The notes under the pieces are model-generated. The model did no database searches, was not told where the DNA came from, and worked only from the letters and a program-made list of their open reading frames with translations. The translations under genes were made by a program, and so were the position numbers. From Rhizobium sp. AC27/96 (GTDB taxonomy: Bacteria; Pseudomonadota; Alphaproteobacteria; Rhizobiales; Rhizobiaceae): a DNA stretch of 64,000 nucleotides. Positions within the stretch are counted from its first letter, which is position 1. Every line of letters begins with the position of its first letter. The stretch lies in the NCBI RefSeq assembly GCF_001692325.1, contig NZ_LXKN01000009.1:100086-164085 (forward strand), given 5' to 3'. Below are positions 18,199-26,439 of this stretch, piece by piece.

Positions 18199-18840
18199 TC
18201 AGCGCGCGGCCCAGTTGGCGCCGCGGCGGAAGATGGTCTTCATCTGCGGCACGTCGAATTCCTTGGCCTGGTGGCCGAGCGAGGAATAGAAGACGCGGCC
18301 CTTGCCGTATTTGCGCTTCCAGGCGACCGGCATGACGACGCCGTCGATCCAGTAGGCGTGGTCGCCGGTGAAGGTTGTCGTCGCCAGCACCTCGTTCGAC
18401 GGGTCGACATGCATGTAATATTGCTCCGACGTATAGGGGAAATCGGTGATCCCCTCCATGATCGGGTCGTCGGGCCGCGTGATGTTGACGGTATAGTCGA
18501 TGATGTTGCCGGGATGGGCGACCCACTGGCCGCCGATGATGAACTGGTACTCGACGCTTTCGCGGAACGAGTCACCGGCGCCGCCGTGATAGCCGGCAAT
18601 GCCGACGCCGCTTTCGATCGCGTCAGCGAGGTTCTTCACCTCTTCCTTCTCGATCTTCGACATGGTGACGATCGGCACGATCAGGCTGAGATCATGGATC
18701 GAGGGATCGGCGAAGGCCTCGGTGCTGTTTTCGAGGTAGACCTTGAAGCCGTCCTCTTCCAGCATGTCGCGGATGATATGGGCGCATTCCTGCGGTTCGT
18801 GGCCGCTCCAGCCGCCCCAGACGATAAGTGCTTCACGCAT
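18199..18840 (-). CDS. ThuA domain-containing protein
   Basis: A 213-residue protein of the ThuA family, which has a class I glutamine-amidotransferase-like fold and takes part in sugar (trehalose or keto-sugar) catabolism in rhizobia. Visible landmarks are IVWGGWSGHEP at the N-terminus, AGYHGGAGDSFR in the middle and TFTGDHAYWIDGVVMPVAW towards the end. It is shorter than S. meliloti ThuA as I remember it (about 260), so I give no gene symbol. It is 24 bases after the dehydrogenase at 18865. The pair resembles a ThuA/ThuB module and may process an oxidised disaccharide brought in by the divergent transporter. Confidence 0.85.
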   Translation of the reverse strand: MREALIVWGGWSGHEPQECAHIIRDMLEEDGFKVYLENSTEAFADPSIHDLSLIVPIVTMSKIEKEEVKNLADAIESGVGIAGYHGGAGDSFRESVEYQFIIGGQWVAHPGNIIDYTVNITRPDDPIMEGITDFPYTSEQYYMHVDPSNEVLATTTFTGDHAYWIDGVVMPVAWKRKYGKGRVFYSSLGHQAKEFDVPQMKTIFRRGANWAAR

Positions 18841-18864
18841 GATATTCCTCCTGAAATTGTGCGG

Positions 18865-19965
18865 TTAGCGGCCGATTTTTCCGTCCACGAGGGATTCGGA
18901 CAGAGGGGCCGGACGTTCGGTTTGCGTCGTGATGGTGACCGTACGCCCGGTCTCGGACGCGGTCTGGAAGGCTTCCATGACCTCGAGCACATGCAGCGCC
19001 AGGCTGCCATTGGCGCGGTGCGGCCGGTTGGAGCGGATGGCATGGGCGAGATCGGCGACGCCGAGCGAACGGTAATTACCATCGGCATAGGGAGCCGTAA
19101 CCTCGCGGTCTTCGAACTGGCCACCCTTCTTGAGATACTCGACCGCGCCGCCGAAATGGTTCGGATCCGGCACGATCAGCGTGCCCTCGGTGCCGTAGAC
19201 TTCGAGCGGCACATGCTTGTGGCCGGCAACGTCGAAGCTCATGCCGATCTGCACGACCGCGCCATTGGCAAAGGCCATGACGCCGGCGACGTGGGTGGGC
19301 ACATGCACGGGGATATGCTCGCCGTTGCGTGGCTCGCTGGTGATGATGCGCTCCTTGCGCGGCGTCACGGCAAAGCCGGCAACCTGGGAGACGGGGCCGA
19401 GCAGGTTGACGAGATCGGTGATGTAATAGGGACCCATGTCGAGCATCGGGCCGCCGCCGACTTCATAATAGAAAGCCGGATTCGGATGCCAACGTTCGTG
19501 GCCGGGGCACATGAAGGTGGCGGTGCCGCCGACCGGGATGCCGATCGCGCCTTCGTCGATGATGGCGCGGGCCGTTTGGTGGCCGCCGCCGAGGAAGGTA
19601 TCGGGGGCTGCGCCGATTCGCAGGCCCTTGGCGGCAGCCGCGTCAGCCAGCTTCTTGCCCTCGGCGAAATTGATGCCGAGTGGCTTTTCCGAATAGGTGT
19701 GCTTGCCAGCGTCCAGCGCCTGCAGGCCGACGGCGACATGCGCCTTCGGAATGGTCAGGTTGACGATGATCTCGATCGTGGGATCAGCGAACAGGGCGGC
19801 GATATCGACCGCCTTCAGGCCGAATTCAGCAGCTTTCGCCTCGGCAAGCTCGCGATTGAGGTCGGCGACGCCCTTGATGTCGAGAATGGGAAAGGATTTC
19901 ATGGCTTTGAGATAGGCGCCGGAAATGTTTCCGCAGCCGATAATGCCAATGCCGACCTTGTTCAT
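18865..19965 (-). CDS. Gfo/Idh/MocA family oxidoreductase, ThuB-like position
   Basis: A 366-residue predicted NAD(P)-dependent sugar dehydrogenase. GIIGCGNISG is the cofactor turn, YSEKPLG the catalytic lysine motif, and DMGPYYITDLVNLLGP a typical substrate-domain block. The open frame extends 31 residues upstream, but GGAGGAAGTCT directly precedes the chosen ATG (MNKVGIG). It is followed by the ThuA-like gene, as in known thuAB pairs, and preceded by a repeat element and the ROK regulator. The likely role is oxidation of the imported sugar at C3 or a similar step. Confidence 0.88.
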   Translation of the reverse strand: MNKVGIGIIGCGNISGAYLKAMKSFPILDIKGVADLNRELAEAKAAEFGLKAVDIAALFADPTIEIIVNLTIPKAHVAVGLQALDAGKHTYSEKPLGINFAEGKKLADAAAAKGLRIGAAPDTFLGGGHQTARAIIDEGAIGIPVGGTATFMCPGHERWHPNPAFYYEVGGGPMLDMGPYYITDLVNLLGPVSQVAGFAVTPRKERIITSEPRNGEHIPVHVPTHVAGVMAFANGAVVQIGMSFDVAGHKHVPLEVYGTEGTLIVPDPNHFGGAVEYLKKGGQFEDREVTAPYADGNYRSLGVADLAHAIRSNRPHRANGSLALHVLEVMEAFQTASETGRTVTITTQTERPAPLSESLVDGKIGR

Positions 19966-19999
19966 AGACTTCCTCCAAATGAATTGTCTTTGCTGTGCT

Positions 20000-20100
20000 G
20001 GAGCGGCTCGGCGTTTCACGTAAGCCCTGAGCCGCTCCATCTTATTGTTTCGACGCAATTCCGGACGGAAAACCGCTGTGCACTTTTCCCGGAATTGTTG
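20000..20100. repeat. RIME-like bipartite palindromic repeat, copy 2
   Basis: The first hairpin is GGAGCGGCTC ... GAGCCGCTCC. The second palindrome runs from GCAATTCC to GGAATTG and contains GACGGAAAACCGCTGTGCAC, nearly identical to the copies at 3360 and 25776. It separates the ROK gene from the dehydrogenase gene on the same strand. Confidence 0.8.
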
Positions 20101-20106
20101 TGGGAA

Positions 20107-21309
20107 TTACAGAGCCGATGCCGGCCCCGTCGTTCCCCAAGGCGATTCGTAGAGTTCGCGCAGCGCAACGACGGCGGCGCCCTGCGCCCAGGTCTCGTCG
20201 GTCGACTGATCGAAAACCAGTTCGGTCACGCCCTTGATCGAGGGCGGGATCGCCAGCGAATAGGCCTCCCGAAGGCCGTCGAGAAAGGGCTGGCCGAGCG
20301 CCAGGCTCGATCCCACCAGAATGACGCGCGGCGGGGCGAACAACGTGACGATATTGGCAAGCGCCGTACCGCAGGCCTCGCCGGCGCGGATCGCCGCGCC
20401 GATCAGCATATTGTCCTCGGCGGCAATCAGCGTCTTTGCATGCGCCATGCCCTGGCCGAGACGAATGGCTTCGGCGAAGCGGCCGCTTGGCTGATCGCCG
20501 AGAATGGCGCTTTCGCCGGCAAGGCTCGCCAGCCTGACCACGCCTTGCGTCCCTATGCCGAGAACCAGGTCGCCGAGATTGTGGCTGAGGCCGCCGGCGC
20601 CGCGAAAAAGCTGGCCGCCATGCAGAACGCCGAGCCCCAGCGTCTGTTCCAGCGACACCAGCACCATGTCGTCCAGGTCTCTTGCCCCGCCGAACCAGTG
20701 ATGGGCGAGCGTAATGGCGTGAGCGTCGCTTTCAACGATGGTCGTGACGCCGAGCCGCCCGGACATTTCCTTGGCGAAATCGACGCCGGTTTCGCGGAAG
20801 ATCGGGCTGGTGCGCACATGGCCAGTGCGATGCTCGATAACGCCAGGCAGGCCAAGGCAGACGGAATCGATCTCATCCAGCGCGAGATTGGCATCGACGA
20901 CGCAGCGGCGCACGCCATCCTCGATCAGATCGGCGATGACGCCGATCGGCTGTCGGTCAACCCTCAGTGCCAGCGTGAGGGTGGAAAGAACCTCGCCGCG
21001 AAAATCCGACACGACGAAGACCATGCGATTGGCGGCGATCTTCGCGCCGACGACGCGGGCGGCATCCGGATTGAGCTCCAGCATGACGCGGGGCCGGCCG
21101 CGGGCGGCGGCCTCGCGCAAGTCGCCCTCGGTGCGGGCAAGGATCAGGCCGTCATCCAGCAGCGATGCCGTGATTGCCGAGACCGTGGTGGTCGAAAGCT
21201 GGGTGCGGTCGCTGATTTCGATACGTGCGATGGAGCCCGCTCGCCGGATCGTATCCAGCACATTGAAGCGGTTTATCGCCCGCATAAGTTCGGGATCTGC
21301 TGTTTTCAT
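20107..21309 (-). CDS. ROK family transcriptional regulator
   Basis: A 400-residue regulator of the NagC/XylR type: an N-terminal winged helix-turn-helix (IARIEISDRTQLSTTTVSAI) followed by a ROK sugar-kinase-like domain. It keeps VCLGLPGVIEHRTGHV and SDAHAITLAHHWFG. The usual cysteine-rich zinc motif of ROK proteins is absent; the equivalent stretch reads LGIGTQGVVRLASLAG. The ATP-binding DxGGT is also lacking, so it is a sensor and not a kinase. I chose the ATG at 21309 because the region upstream holds a candidate operator. It is divergent from the ABC operon at 21532. Confidence 0.9.
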   Translation of the reverse strand: MKTADPELMRAINRFNVLDTIRRAGSIARIEISDRTQLSTTTVSAITASLLDDGLILARTEGDLREAAARGRPRVMLELNPDAARVVGAKIAANRMVFVVSDFRGEVLSTLTLALRVDRQPIGVIADLIEDGVRRCVVDANLALDEIDSVCLGLPGVIEHRTGHVRTSPIFRETGVDFAKEMSGRLGVTTIVESDAHAITLAHHWFGGARDLDDMVLVSLEQTLGLGVLHGGQLFRGAGGLSHNLGDLVLGIGTQGVVRLASLAGESAILGDQPSGRFAEAIRLGQGMAHAKTLIAAEDNMLIGAAIRAGEACGTALANIVTLFAPPRVILVGSSLALGQPFLDGLREAYSLAIPPSIKGVTELVFDQSTDETWAQGAAVVALRELYESPWGTTGPASAL

Positions 21310-21349
21310 GTGAATGACGCCGAATGACGGACCCGCTCGGCTGCGGCCT

Positions 21350-21381
21350 GGTATTTTTAACGGAATGCGTATTAAATAACC
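21350..21381. promoter_or_regulatory. Candidate ROK-regulator operator
   Basis: An imperfect A/T-rich dyad runs from GGTATTTTTAA to TATTAAATAACC around a CGGAATGCG centre, 41 bases upstream of the ROK start. XylR-type ROK proteins bind similar TTAATA/TATTAA dyads, so it is a reasonable autoregulatory site. Confidence 0.4.
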
Positions 21382-21444
21382 TATGCCCATTGCCCAATGT
21401 CAAGCCGTTTTGCGGCCGATCTGCCGAAAATTTGGCAATGGTGG

Positions 21445-21473
21445 TTGACATTTCAGCAAAGCTCCGTTGAATT
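21445..21473 (+). promoter_or_regulatory. Promoter of the second ABC operon
   Basis: A perfect TTGACA (21445-21450), a 17-base spacer and TGAATT (21468-21473) form a sigma-70-like promoter. It lies about 60 bases ahead of the binding-protein start. An AT-rich stretch (GAATTAATCCGTATAAGG) covers the -10 and start region. Confidence 0.5.
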
Positions 21474-21531
21474 AATCCGTATAAGGGAAAAAATATCTGA
21501 GGCTCTGATGTTCCCTTGGGAGGAGAAAATC

Positions 21532-22833
21532 ATGATCCATTTACGTGGGGCTCAAGCCCTTCGCGCGGCCGCTATTGCCGCCACCACCGCACTGACGATG
21601 CTGGCAGGCGTGACGAGCGCCGCGGCCGATACCACCGTCAAATGGCTGCATCTGGAGGCCAATCCGGCCTACGTCGCCATCTGGCGCAAGATCGCCGATG
21701 AGTACCAGGCCAAGCATCCCGGCACGAAGATCGAGATGCAGTTCCTGGCCAATGAAGCCTTCAAGGCCAAGCTGCCGACGCTTCTGCAGTCGAAGGACGC
21801 TCCGGACCTCTTTTATAGCTGGGGTGGCGGCGTGCTGAAGCAGCAGCAGCAGACCGGCACGCTGCTCGACCTGACCTCGGCAATGGATGCCAAGGACGGC
21901 GCCTGGAAGAAGAGCTACAATCAGGCCGCAATCAAGGGCCTGACCTTCGATGGCAAGATCAGCGCCGTTCCCTATCAGATGGGCACGGTTTCCTTCTTCT
22001 ATAACAAGGCACTTTTCGCCAAGGCCGGCGTCGACGCCGATGCCATCAAGACCTGGGACGACTATCTGGCCGCGGTGAAGAAGATCAAGGCGGCCGGCAT
22101 CGTGCCGATCGCGGGCGGTGGCGGCGAGAAGTGGCCGATCCATTTCTACTGGAGCTACCTCGTCATGCGCGATGGCGGCCAGCAGGTTTTCAATGACGCC
22201 AAGAACGGCAAAGGCAACGGCTTCAACGACCCGGCGATCATCAAGGCCGGCGAGCAGCTTGCGGAACTTGGCAAGCTTGAGCCCTTCCAGCCCGGCTATC
22301 TCGGCGCGACGTGGCCGCAGACGCTTGGTGTTTTCGGTGACGGAAAGGCGGCGATGATCCTCAGCTTCGAGACGACGGTCGCCACGCAGCGCGTCAATTC
22401 GGGCGATGGCAAGGGTCTGGCGGACGACAATATCGGCCGCTTCGCCTTCCCGGCTGTGACCGGGGGTGCCGGCGCTCCGACGGATACGCTTGGCGGGTTG
22501 AACGGCTGGGCCGTCACCAAGAAGGCTCCGCCAGAAACGCTGGATTTCCTCGCCTATCTCACCAATGCCGAGAATGAGCGCACTATCGCCCAGTCCGGCT
22601 TGATCATTCCGGTCGCTATCGGCGCCGAGGATGGCATCAAGTCTCCGCTGATGCGCGGCGCTGCCGATCAGCTGGCGCATTCGACCTGGCACCAGAACTT
22701 CTTCGACCAGGATCTCGGGCCCTCCGTCGGCCGTGTCGTCAACGACATTTCCGTCGGCATCGTCTCCGGCCAGTTGTCGCCGAAGGATGGCGCGCAGCAG
22801 GTTCAGGACGCCTTCGAGCAGGATCAGCTCTAA
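21532..22833 (+). CDS. ABC transporter extracellular sugar-binding protein
   Basis: A 433-residue periplasmic binding protein, first gene of the plus-strand ABC operon. A Sec-type signal (about residues 1-32) is probably cleaved after TSAAA. The mature part has the family blocks KIADEYQAKHPGTKIEMQF near the start and LGGLNGWAVTKKAP near residue 340. The start at 21532 has GGGAGGAG nine bases upstream; earlier in-frame starts overlap the promoter. It is only distantly related to the two binding proteins at 5353 and 15574. A strong hairpin terminator follows the stop codon. Confidence 0.92.
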   Translation: MIHLRGAQALRAAAIAATTALTMLAGVTSAAADTTVKWLHLEANPAYVAIWRKIADEYQAKHPGTKIEMQFLANEAFKAKLPTLLQSKDAPDLFYSWGGGVLKQQQQTGTLLDLTSAMDAKDGAWKKSYNQAAIKGLTFDGKISAVPYQMGTVSFFYNKALFAKAGVDADAIKTWDDYLAAVKKIKAAGIVPIAGGGGEKWPIHFYWSYLVMRDGGQQVFNDAKNGKGNGFNDPAIIKAGEQLAELGKLEPFQPGYLGATWPQTLGVFGDGKAAMILSFETTVATQRVNSGDGKGLADDNIGRFAFPAVTGGAGAPTDTLGGLNGWAVTKKAPPETLDFLAYLTNAENERTIAQSGLIIPVAIGAEDGIKSPLMRGAADQLAHSTWHQNFFDQDLGPSVGRVVNDISVGIVSGQLSPKDGAQQVQDAFEQDQL

Positions 22834-22841
22834 CGGCATCC

Positions 22842-22880
22842 GGCGCCGGTGTTCGCTTGGCACCGGCGCCAATTTTTTTT
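22842..22880 (+). terminator. Intra-operon terminator/attenuator hairpin
   Basis: GGCGCCGGTG (22842-22851) and CACCGGCGCC (22861-22870) form a perfect 10-base GC-rich stem with a 9-base loop, followed by AA and eight T residues. It lies 9 bases after the binding-protein stop and 26 bases before the permease start. Partial termination here would give more binding protein than permease. Confidence 0.85.
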
Positions 22881-22905
22881 CGAATTGCAATTGTCGAGAC
22901 TGCTC

Positions 22906-23844
22906 ATGACCGATGTCAGCGCCACGACCACCATACCCTCCGTCGCAAGAGCGAGGCCCGCCGCGAAGCGGAAATCGCCGTCGGCGCGCGGGCGCATGCC
23001 GGTCATCCTGCTGTTTCTGCCGCCTGCACTACTGCTCTTCACCATCTTCGTCATCCTGCCGATGGGCGAAGCGGCCTGGTACAGTTTCTATCGCTGGAAC
23101 GGATATGGCCCGCCGACGGAGTTTGTCGGCCTGCGCAATTTCGAGGTGCTGTTCAAGAACGGCGCGTTCCTGACATCGCTCAAGAACAACGCACTCATCA
23201 TCGTGGTGTCGATCGCCGTCCAGGTGCCACTTGCCATCTGGCTGGCGACGATGCTGGCAAACCGTATTCGGGGTGTCGTACTGTTCCGGCTGATCTTCTT
23301 CCTGCCCTATGTGCTGGCTGAAGTTGCGGCTGGCCTGATCTGGCGCTTCGTCTATGATGGCGACTACGGCCTCTTTGCCGCGATCGCGCATTTCCTCGGC
23401 ACCGCCACGCCCTATGTGCTCGCCGACAAGGATCTGGCGATGTATGCCGTGCTCGGCGTCATCGTCTGGAAATATTTCGGCTTCCACATGATGCTGTTTA
23501 TCGCCGGCCTGCAGTCCCTCGACAAGAGCGTGCTGGAAGCGGCCGAGATCGACGGCGCCACCGGCTGGCAGAAGTTCCGCTATGTCACCCTGCCGTTGCT
23601 CGGCTCGACCTTGCGTCTCTCGGTCTTCTTCGCCGTTGTCGGCTCGCTGCAGCTCTTCGACATGATCATGCCGCTCACCGGCGGCGGACCGTTCAACTCG
23701 ACGCAGACGATGGTGACCTTCCTCTACAATTTCGGCGTCACCCGCATGCAGGTCGGTCTCGGCAGCGCCGTCGGCGTCGTGCTGTTCGTGATCTGCGTCA
23801 CCCTCGCCTTCGGCTACAAACGGATATTTATGCGCAATGACTGA
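22906..23844 (+). CDS. Sugar ABC transporter permease (MalF type)
   Basis: A 312-residue inner-membrane permease. A basic N-terminal tail precedes the first helix (VILLFLPPALLLFTIFVILP). The EAA loop is EAAEIDGATGWQKFRYVTLPL. I chose the ATG at 22906 (MTDVSATT), because the upstream extension would run into the terminator hairpin at 22842-22880. The last 8 bases overlap the next permease gene. It works with the products of 23837 and 24707. Confidence 0.92.
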   Translation: MTDVSATTTIPSVARARPAAKRKSPSARGRMPVILLFLPPALLLFTIFVILPMGEAAWYSFYRWNGYGPPTEFVGLRNFEVLFKNGAFLTSLKNNALIIVVSIAVQVPLAIWLATMLANRIRGVVLFRLIFFLPYVLAEVAAGLIWRFVYDGDYGLFAAIAHFLGTATPYVLADKDLAMYAVLGVIVWKYFGFHMMLFIAGLQSLDKSVLEAAEIDGATGWQKFRYVTLPLLGSTLRLSVFFAVVGSLQLFDMIMPLTGGGPFNSTQTMVTFLYNFGVTRMQVGLGSAVGVVLFVICVTLAFGYKRIFMRND

Positions 23845-24685
23845 TATGGCCACATCCGTTCGACTGAGCACCGGCACGAAGATCTATCTTTACGTGTCGC
23901 TGACCATCATTGCCGCCATCGTGCTGATCCCGCTTTTGACGACCGCGCTTGGCGGCTTCAAGTCGCTCGGCGATCTCCGGACCAATCCTTTCGGCCTGCC
24001 GGCCGAGTGGCATTTCGAGAATTACACCGGCATCCTGTTCGGCGACCGCTACTGGCGGCAGATGATGAATTCCTTGATCATCGCCGTATTGACCGTGTTC
24101 CTGACGGTATCGGTCTCGGCCATGGCCGCTTTTGCCTTCGCGCATGTGAAATTCTTCGGCTCGAACTTCCTGCTGAATTATTTCCTCATCGGCCTGATGT
24201 TTCCGGCGGCAACCGCCATCCTGCCGCTGTTCATCCGCATCCGCGATCTCGGCCTGCTCAACACCTACTGGGGTGTCGTGCTGCCGCAGGTGGCTTTCGG
24301 CCTCGGTATGAGCATCCTGCTGTTCCGCAACTATTTTCGCAACCTCCCGGAAGAATTGTTTCAGGCGGCCTTTGTCGACGGCTGCGGCTATATCCGCTTC
24401 TTCTGGCATATCTCGCTGCCGCTCTCGCGGCCGATCATCGCCACCGTCAGCATCATCTCCTTCGTCGGCAGCTGGAACAGCTACATCCTGCCTTTGATCA
24501 TGCTGAATTCGGATTCGATCTATCCCTGGCCGCTCGGCATGATGGTCTATAGCGGCGAATTCGGCACCGAATGGGAGCTGGTGCTCGCCTTCATCACGCT
24601 CACCATCCTGCCCACCATTATCGTCTTCTTCCTGGCGCAGAAGCATATCATCGCCGGCCTCACCGCCGGTGCGGTGAAATCCTGA
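23837..24685 (+). CDS. Sugar ABC transporter permease (MalG type)
   Basis: A 282-residue inner-membrane permease with about six membrane helices. The EAA-type loop begins QAAFVDGCGYIRFFWHISLPL, and the end (HIIAGLTAGAVKS) is typical of MalG-like subunits. Its start overlaps the preceding gene by 8 bases (ATGACTGA), the same junction as in the first operon. It lies 21 bases before the ATPase gene. Confidence 0.92.
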   Translation: MTDMATSVRLSTGTKIYLYVSLTIIAAIVLIPLLTTALGGFKSLGDLRTNPFGLPAEWHFENYTGILFGDRYWRQMMNSLIIAVLTVFLTVSVSAMAAFAFAHVKFFGSNFLLNYFLIGLMFPAATAILPLFIRIRDLGLLNTYWGVVLPQVAFGLGMSILLFRNYFRNLPEELFQAAFVDGCGYIRFFWHISLPLSRPIIATVSIISFVGSWNSYILPLIMLNSDSIYPWPLGMMVYSGEFGTEWELVLAFITLTILPTIIVFFLAQKHIIAGLTAGAVKS

Positions 24686-24706
24686 GCCTTACTGGAGCAA
24701 CAAAGC

Positions 24707-25777
24707 ATGGCATCCGTCGAACTGCACAACATCCACAAGGCCTATGGGGCGCTCACCGTTATCCACGATATCTCGCTTTCGATCGACGATGGCGAGTTCA
24801 TCGCTCTCGTCGGCCCCTCGGGCTGCGGAAAATCGACGTTGCTACGCATGATCGCCGGCCTCGAGGAAATCACCGATGGCGACGTGTCGATCGGCGGGCA
24901 GGTGGTCAACGCCATGACGCCGCGCGAACGCAACATCGCAATGGTCTTCCAGTCCTACGCGCTCTATCCGCATATGACCGTCGCCGAAAACATGGGCTTC
25001 AACCTGAAGCTCTCGGGCCAGACAAAGCAGGTCATCGAACAGCGGGTCAATGAAGCCGCGCGCATGCTTGATCTTACCAAGCTGCTCGACCGCAAGCCGG
25101 CGCAGCTCTCCGGTGGTCAGCGGCAACGCGTCGCCATGGGCCGCGCCGTGGTGCGCAACCCGGCAGTGTTTCTGTTCGACGAGCCGCTCTCCAACCTCGA
25201 TGCGAAGCTGCGCGTGCAGATGCGCTCCGAAATCAAGGCGCTGCATCAAAAAGTGCAGACGACCTCGATCTATGTGACCCATGACCAGATCGAGGCGATG
25301 ACGCTGGCCGATCGCATTGTCGTGCTGAACCAGGGCAGGATCGAGCAGCAGGGCACGCCGATCGAGCTCTATCGCAAGCCGGCCAATCTGTTCGTAGCCG
25401 GTTTCATCGGCTCACCGGCGATGAATTTTCTCGATGGCGTGGTGGATGGGGTTGAGGGTGCACCAGCCGTGCGGCTGAAGGACAGCACGCCGGTGCGCAT
25501 CGCTGACGAGCGCAAGGTAAAGCCGGGCCAGAGCGTCAAGATCGGCCTCAGGCCCGAGCATCTGAGCCTTGCAAGCAACGGCTCGCCGCTCAGCGGCCAG
25601 ACCCTGTTGGTCGAGCCGACCGGCGCACAGACGCATGTGTTGTTCGATCTCGCGGGCGAGCAGGTGACGGCCGTCGTTGATGGTGAGGCACCGGTGCGCT
25701 ACGGCCAGCAACTGAATGTCTCCGTCAGCCCGGAACAGGTCTATGTCTTTGACGCTGCAAGCGGCCTCGCCCTTTAG
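24707..25777 (+). CDS. Sugar ABC transporter ATP-binding protein (UgpC/MalK type)
   Basis: A 356-residue ATPase with Walker A GPSGCGKST, signature LSGGQRQRVAMGRA, Walker B FLFDEPLSNLD and the switch THDQIEAM. A C-terminal TOBE-like regulatory domain follows (IGLRPEHLSLA). It completes the second importer. The stop codon lies within the first bases of a RIME-like repeat. In the first operon the ATPase follows dehydrogenases; here it directly follows the permeases. Confidence 0.94.
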   Translation: MASVELHNIHKAYGALTVIHDISLSIDDGEFIALVGPSGCGKSTLLRMIAGLEEITDGDVSIGGQVVNAMTPRERNIAMVFQSYALYPHMTVAENMGFNLKLSGQTKQVIEQRVNEAARMLDLTKLLDRKPAQLSGGQRQRVAMGRAVVRNPAVFLFDEPLSNLDAKLRVQMRSEIKALHQKVQTTSIYVTHDQIEAMTLADRIVVLNQGRIEQQGTPIELYRKPANLFVAGFIGSPAMNFLDGVVDGVEGAPAVRLKDSTPVRIADERKVKPGQSVKIGLRPEHLSLASNGSPLSGQTLLVEPTGAQTHVLFDLAGEQVTAVVDGEAPVRYGQQLNVSVSPEQVYVFDAASGLAL

Positions 25778-25876
25778 AGCATTTTCGCTTTTCTTCGAAT
25801 CGCGAAAGCGCTCTATCTCTTTGTTTTTACGCATTCCGAACGGAAAACCGCTGCGCACTTTTCCTGGAAATGCTTT
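25776..25876. repeat. RIME-like bipartite palindromic repeat, copy 3
   Basis: The first hairpin (AGAGCATTTTCG ... CGAAAGCGCTCT) is followed by a T-rich spacer and the second palindrome, with GAACGGAAAACCGCTGCGCAC as its core. It fills the whole gap between two convergent genes and touches both stop codons, so it is in the right place to be their bidirectional terminator. Confidence 0.8.
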
Positions 25877-26252
25877 AGGTCACGACGTCGAAGGCATCGA
25901 CGCGGTCGGTATAGAACGCCATGTAATCCTTGATCTTGCTGACCGAGGGATAGGGGTTCTCGTAGGTCCAGATGGCGTTCACCGAGCGTTCGCCGCCGGC
26001 GGGAATGCTGTAATAGGAGCATTCGCCCTTATAGGGACAGTAGGTTTCGTGATCGGTCTTTTCCAGCAACGACATGTCGACATCGCTGCGCGGAATATAG
26101 AGAACCGCCGGATAGGATGCCTCCTTGAGAGACAGCGCTTCGCGCGTGTCGGCGATCACCTTGCCGGCGACGGAAACGGTGACATGCGCATGCTTCCTGT
26201 CGATCGTGATGGGATGATCAGGACCGGGGATCTTCACTGGTCTTTCCGACAT
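25875..26252 (-). CDS. DUF427 domain-containing protein
   Basis: A 125-residue cytoplasmic protein of the DUF427 family. It carries the family's conserved blocks: DTREALSLKEASYPAVLYIPRSDV, then the cysteine-containing TYCPYKGECSYYSI, and the late WTYENPYPSV. Its biochemical role is not established; it is common in alphaproteobacteria as a single gene. I chose the ATG at 26252 (MSERPVK), which has CAGGAGGCC upstream. It stands alone, convergent with the ABC operon. A fragment resembling the end of the CCCTC-type repeat (GGTGAGGGGTCAGGCACC) lies just upstream. Confidence 0.85.
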   Translation of the reverse strand: MSERPVKIPGPDHPITIDRKHAHVTVSVAGKVIADTREALSLKEASYPAVLYIPRSDVDMSLLEKTDHETYCPYKGECSYYSIPAGGERSVNAIWTYENPYPSVSKIKDYMAFYTDRVDAFDVVT

Positions 26253-26439
26253 GATGGCCTCCTGGGGTGAGGGGTCAGGCACCAAGCCGCTGTTACGGCA
26301 GGAGTGCGCAACGATCTGCGTCCGGAAAGGATATAGGAAGCGCGGCGCCGATTATCAGGGGGCGTGTTGCGGATCCGCGTTCGGTCGCGGAGACGCCATT
26401 GCTGGCGGGCAGATCGATCAGAGGACGGGTAAGGAGTGC

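Noticed and set aside
18271..21327. A 1018-codon open plus-strand frame opposite ThuA, the dehydrogenase and ROK genes
   Set aside because: It is antisense to three recognisable genes and runs through a terminator and a repeat element. High GC and codon bias of the real genes explain the lack of stops.
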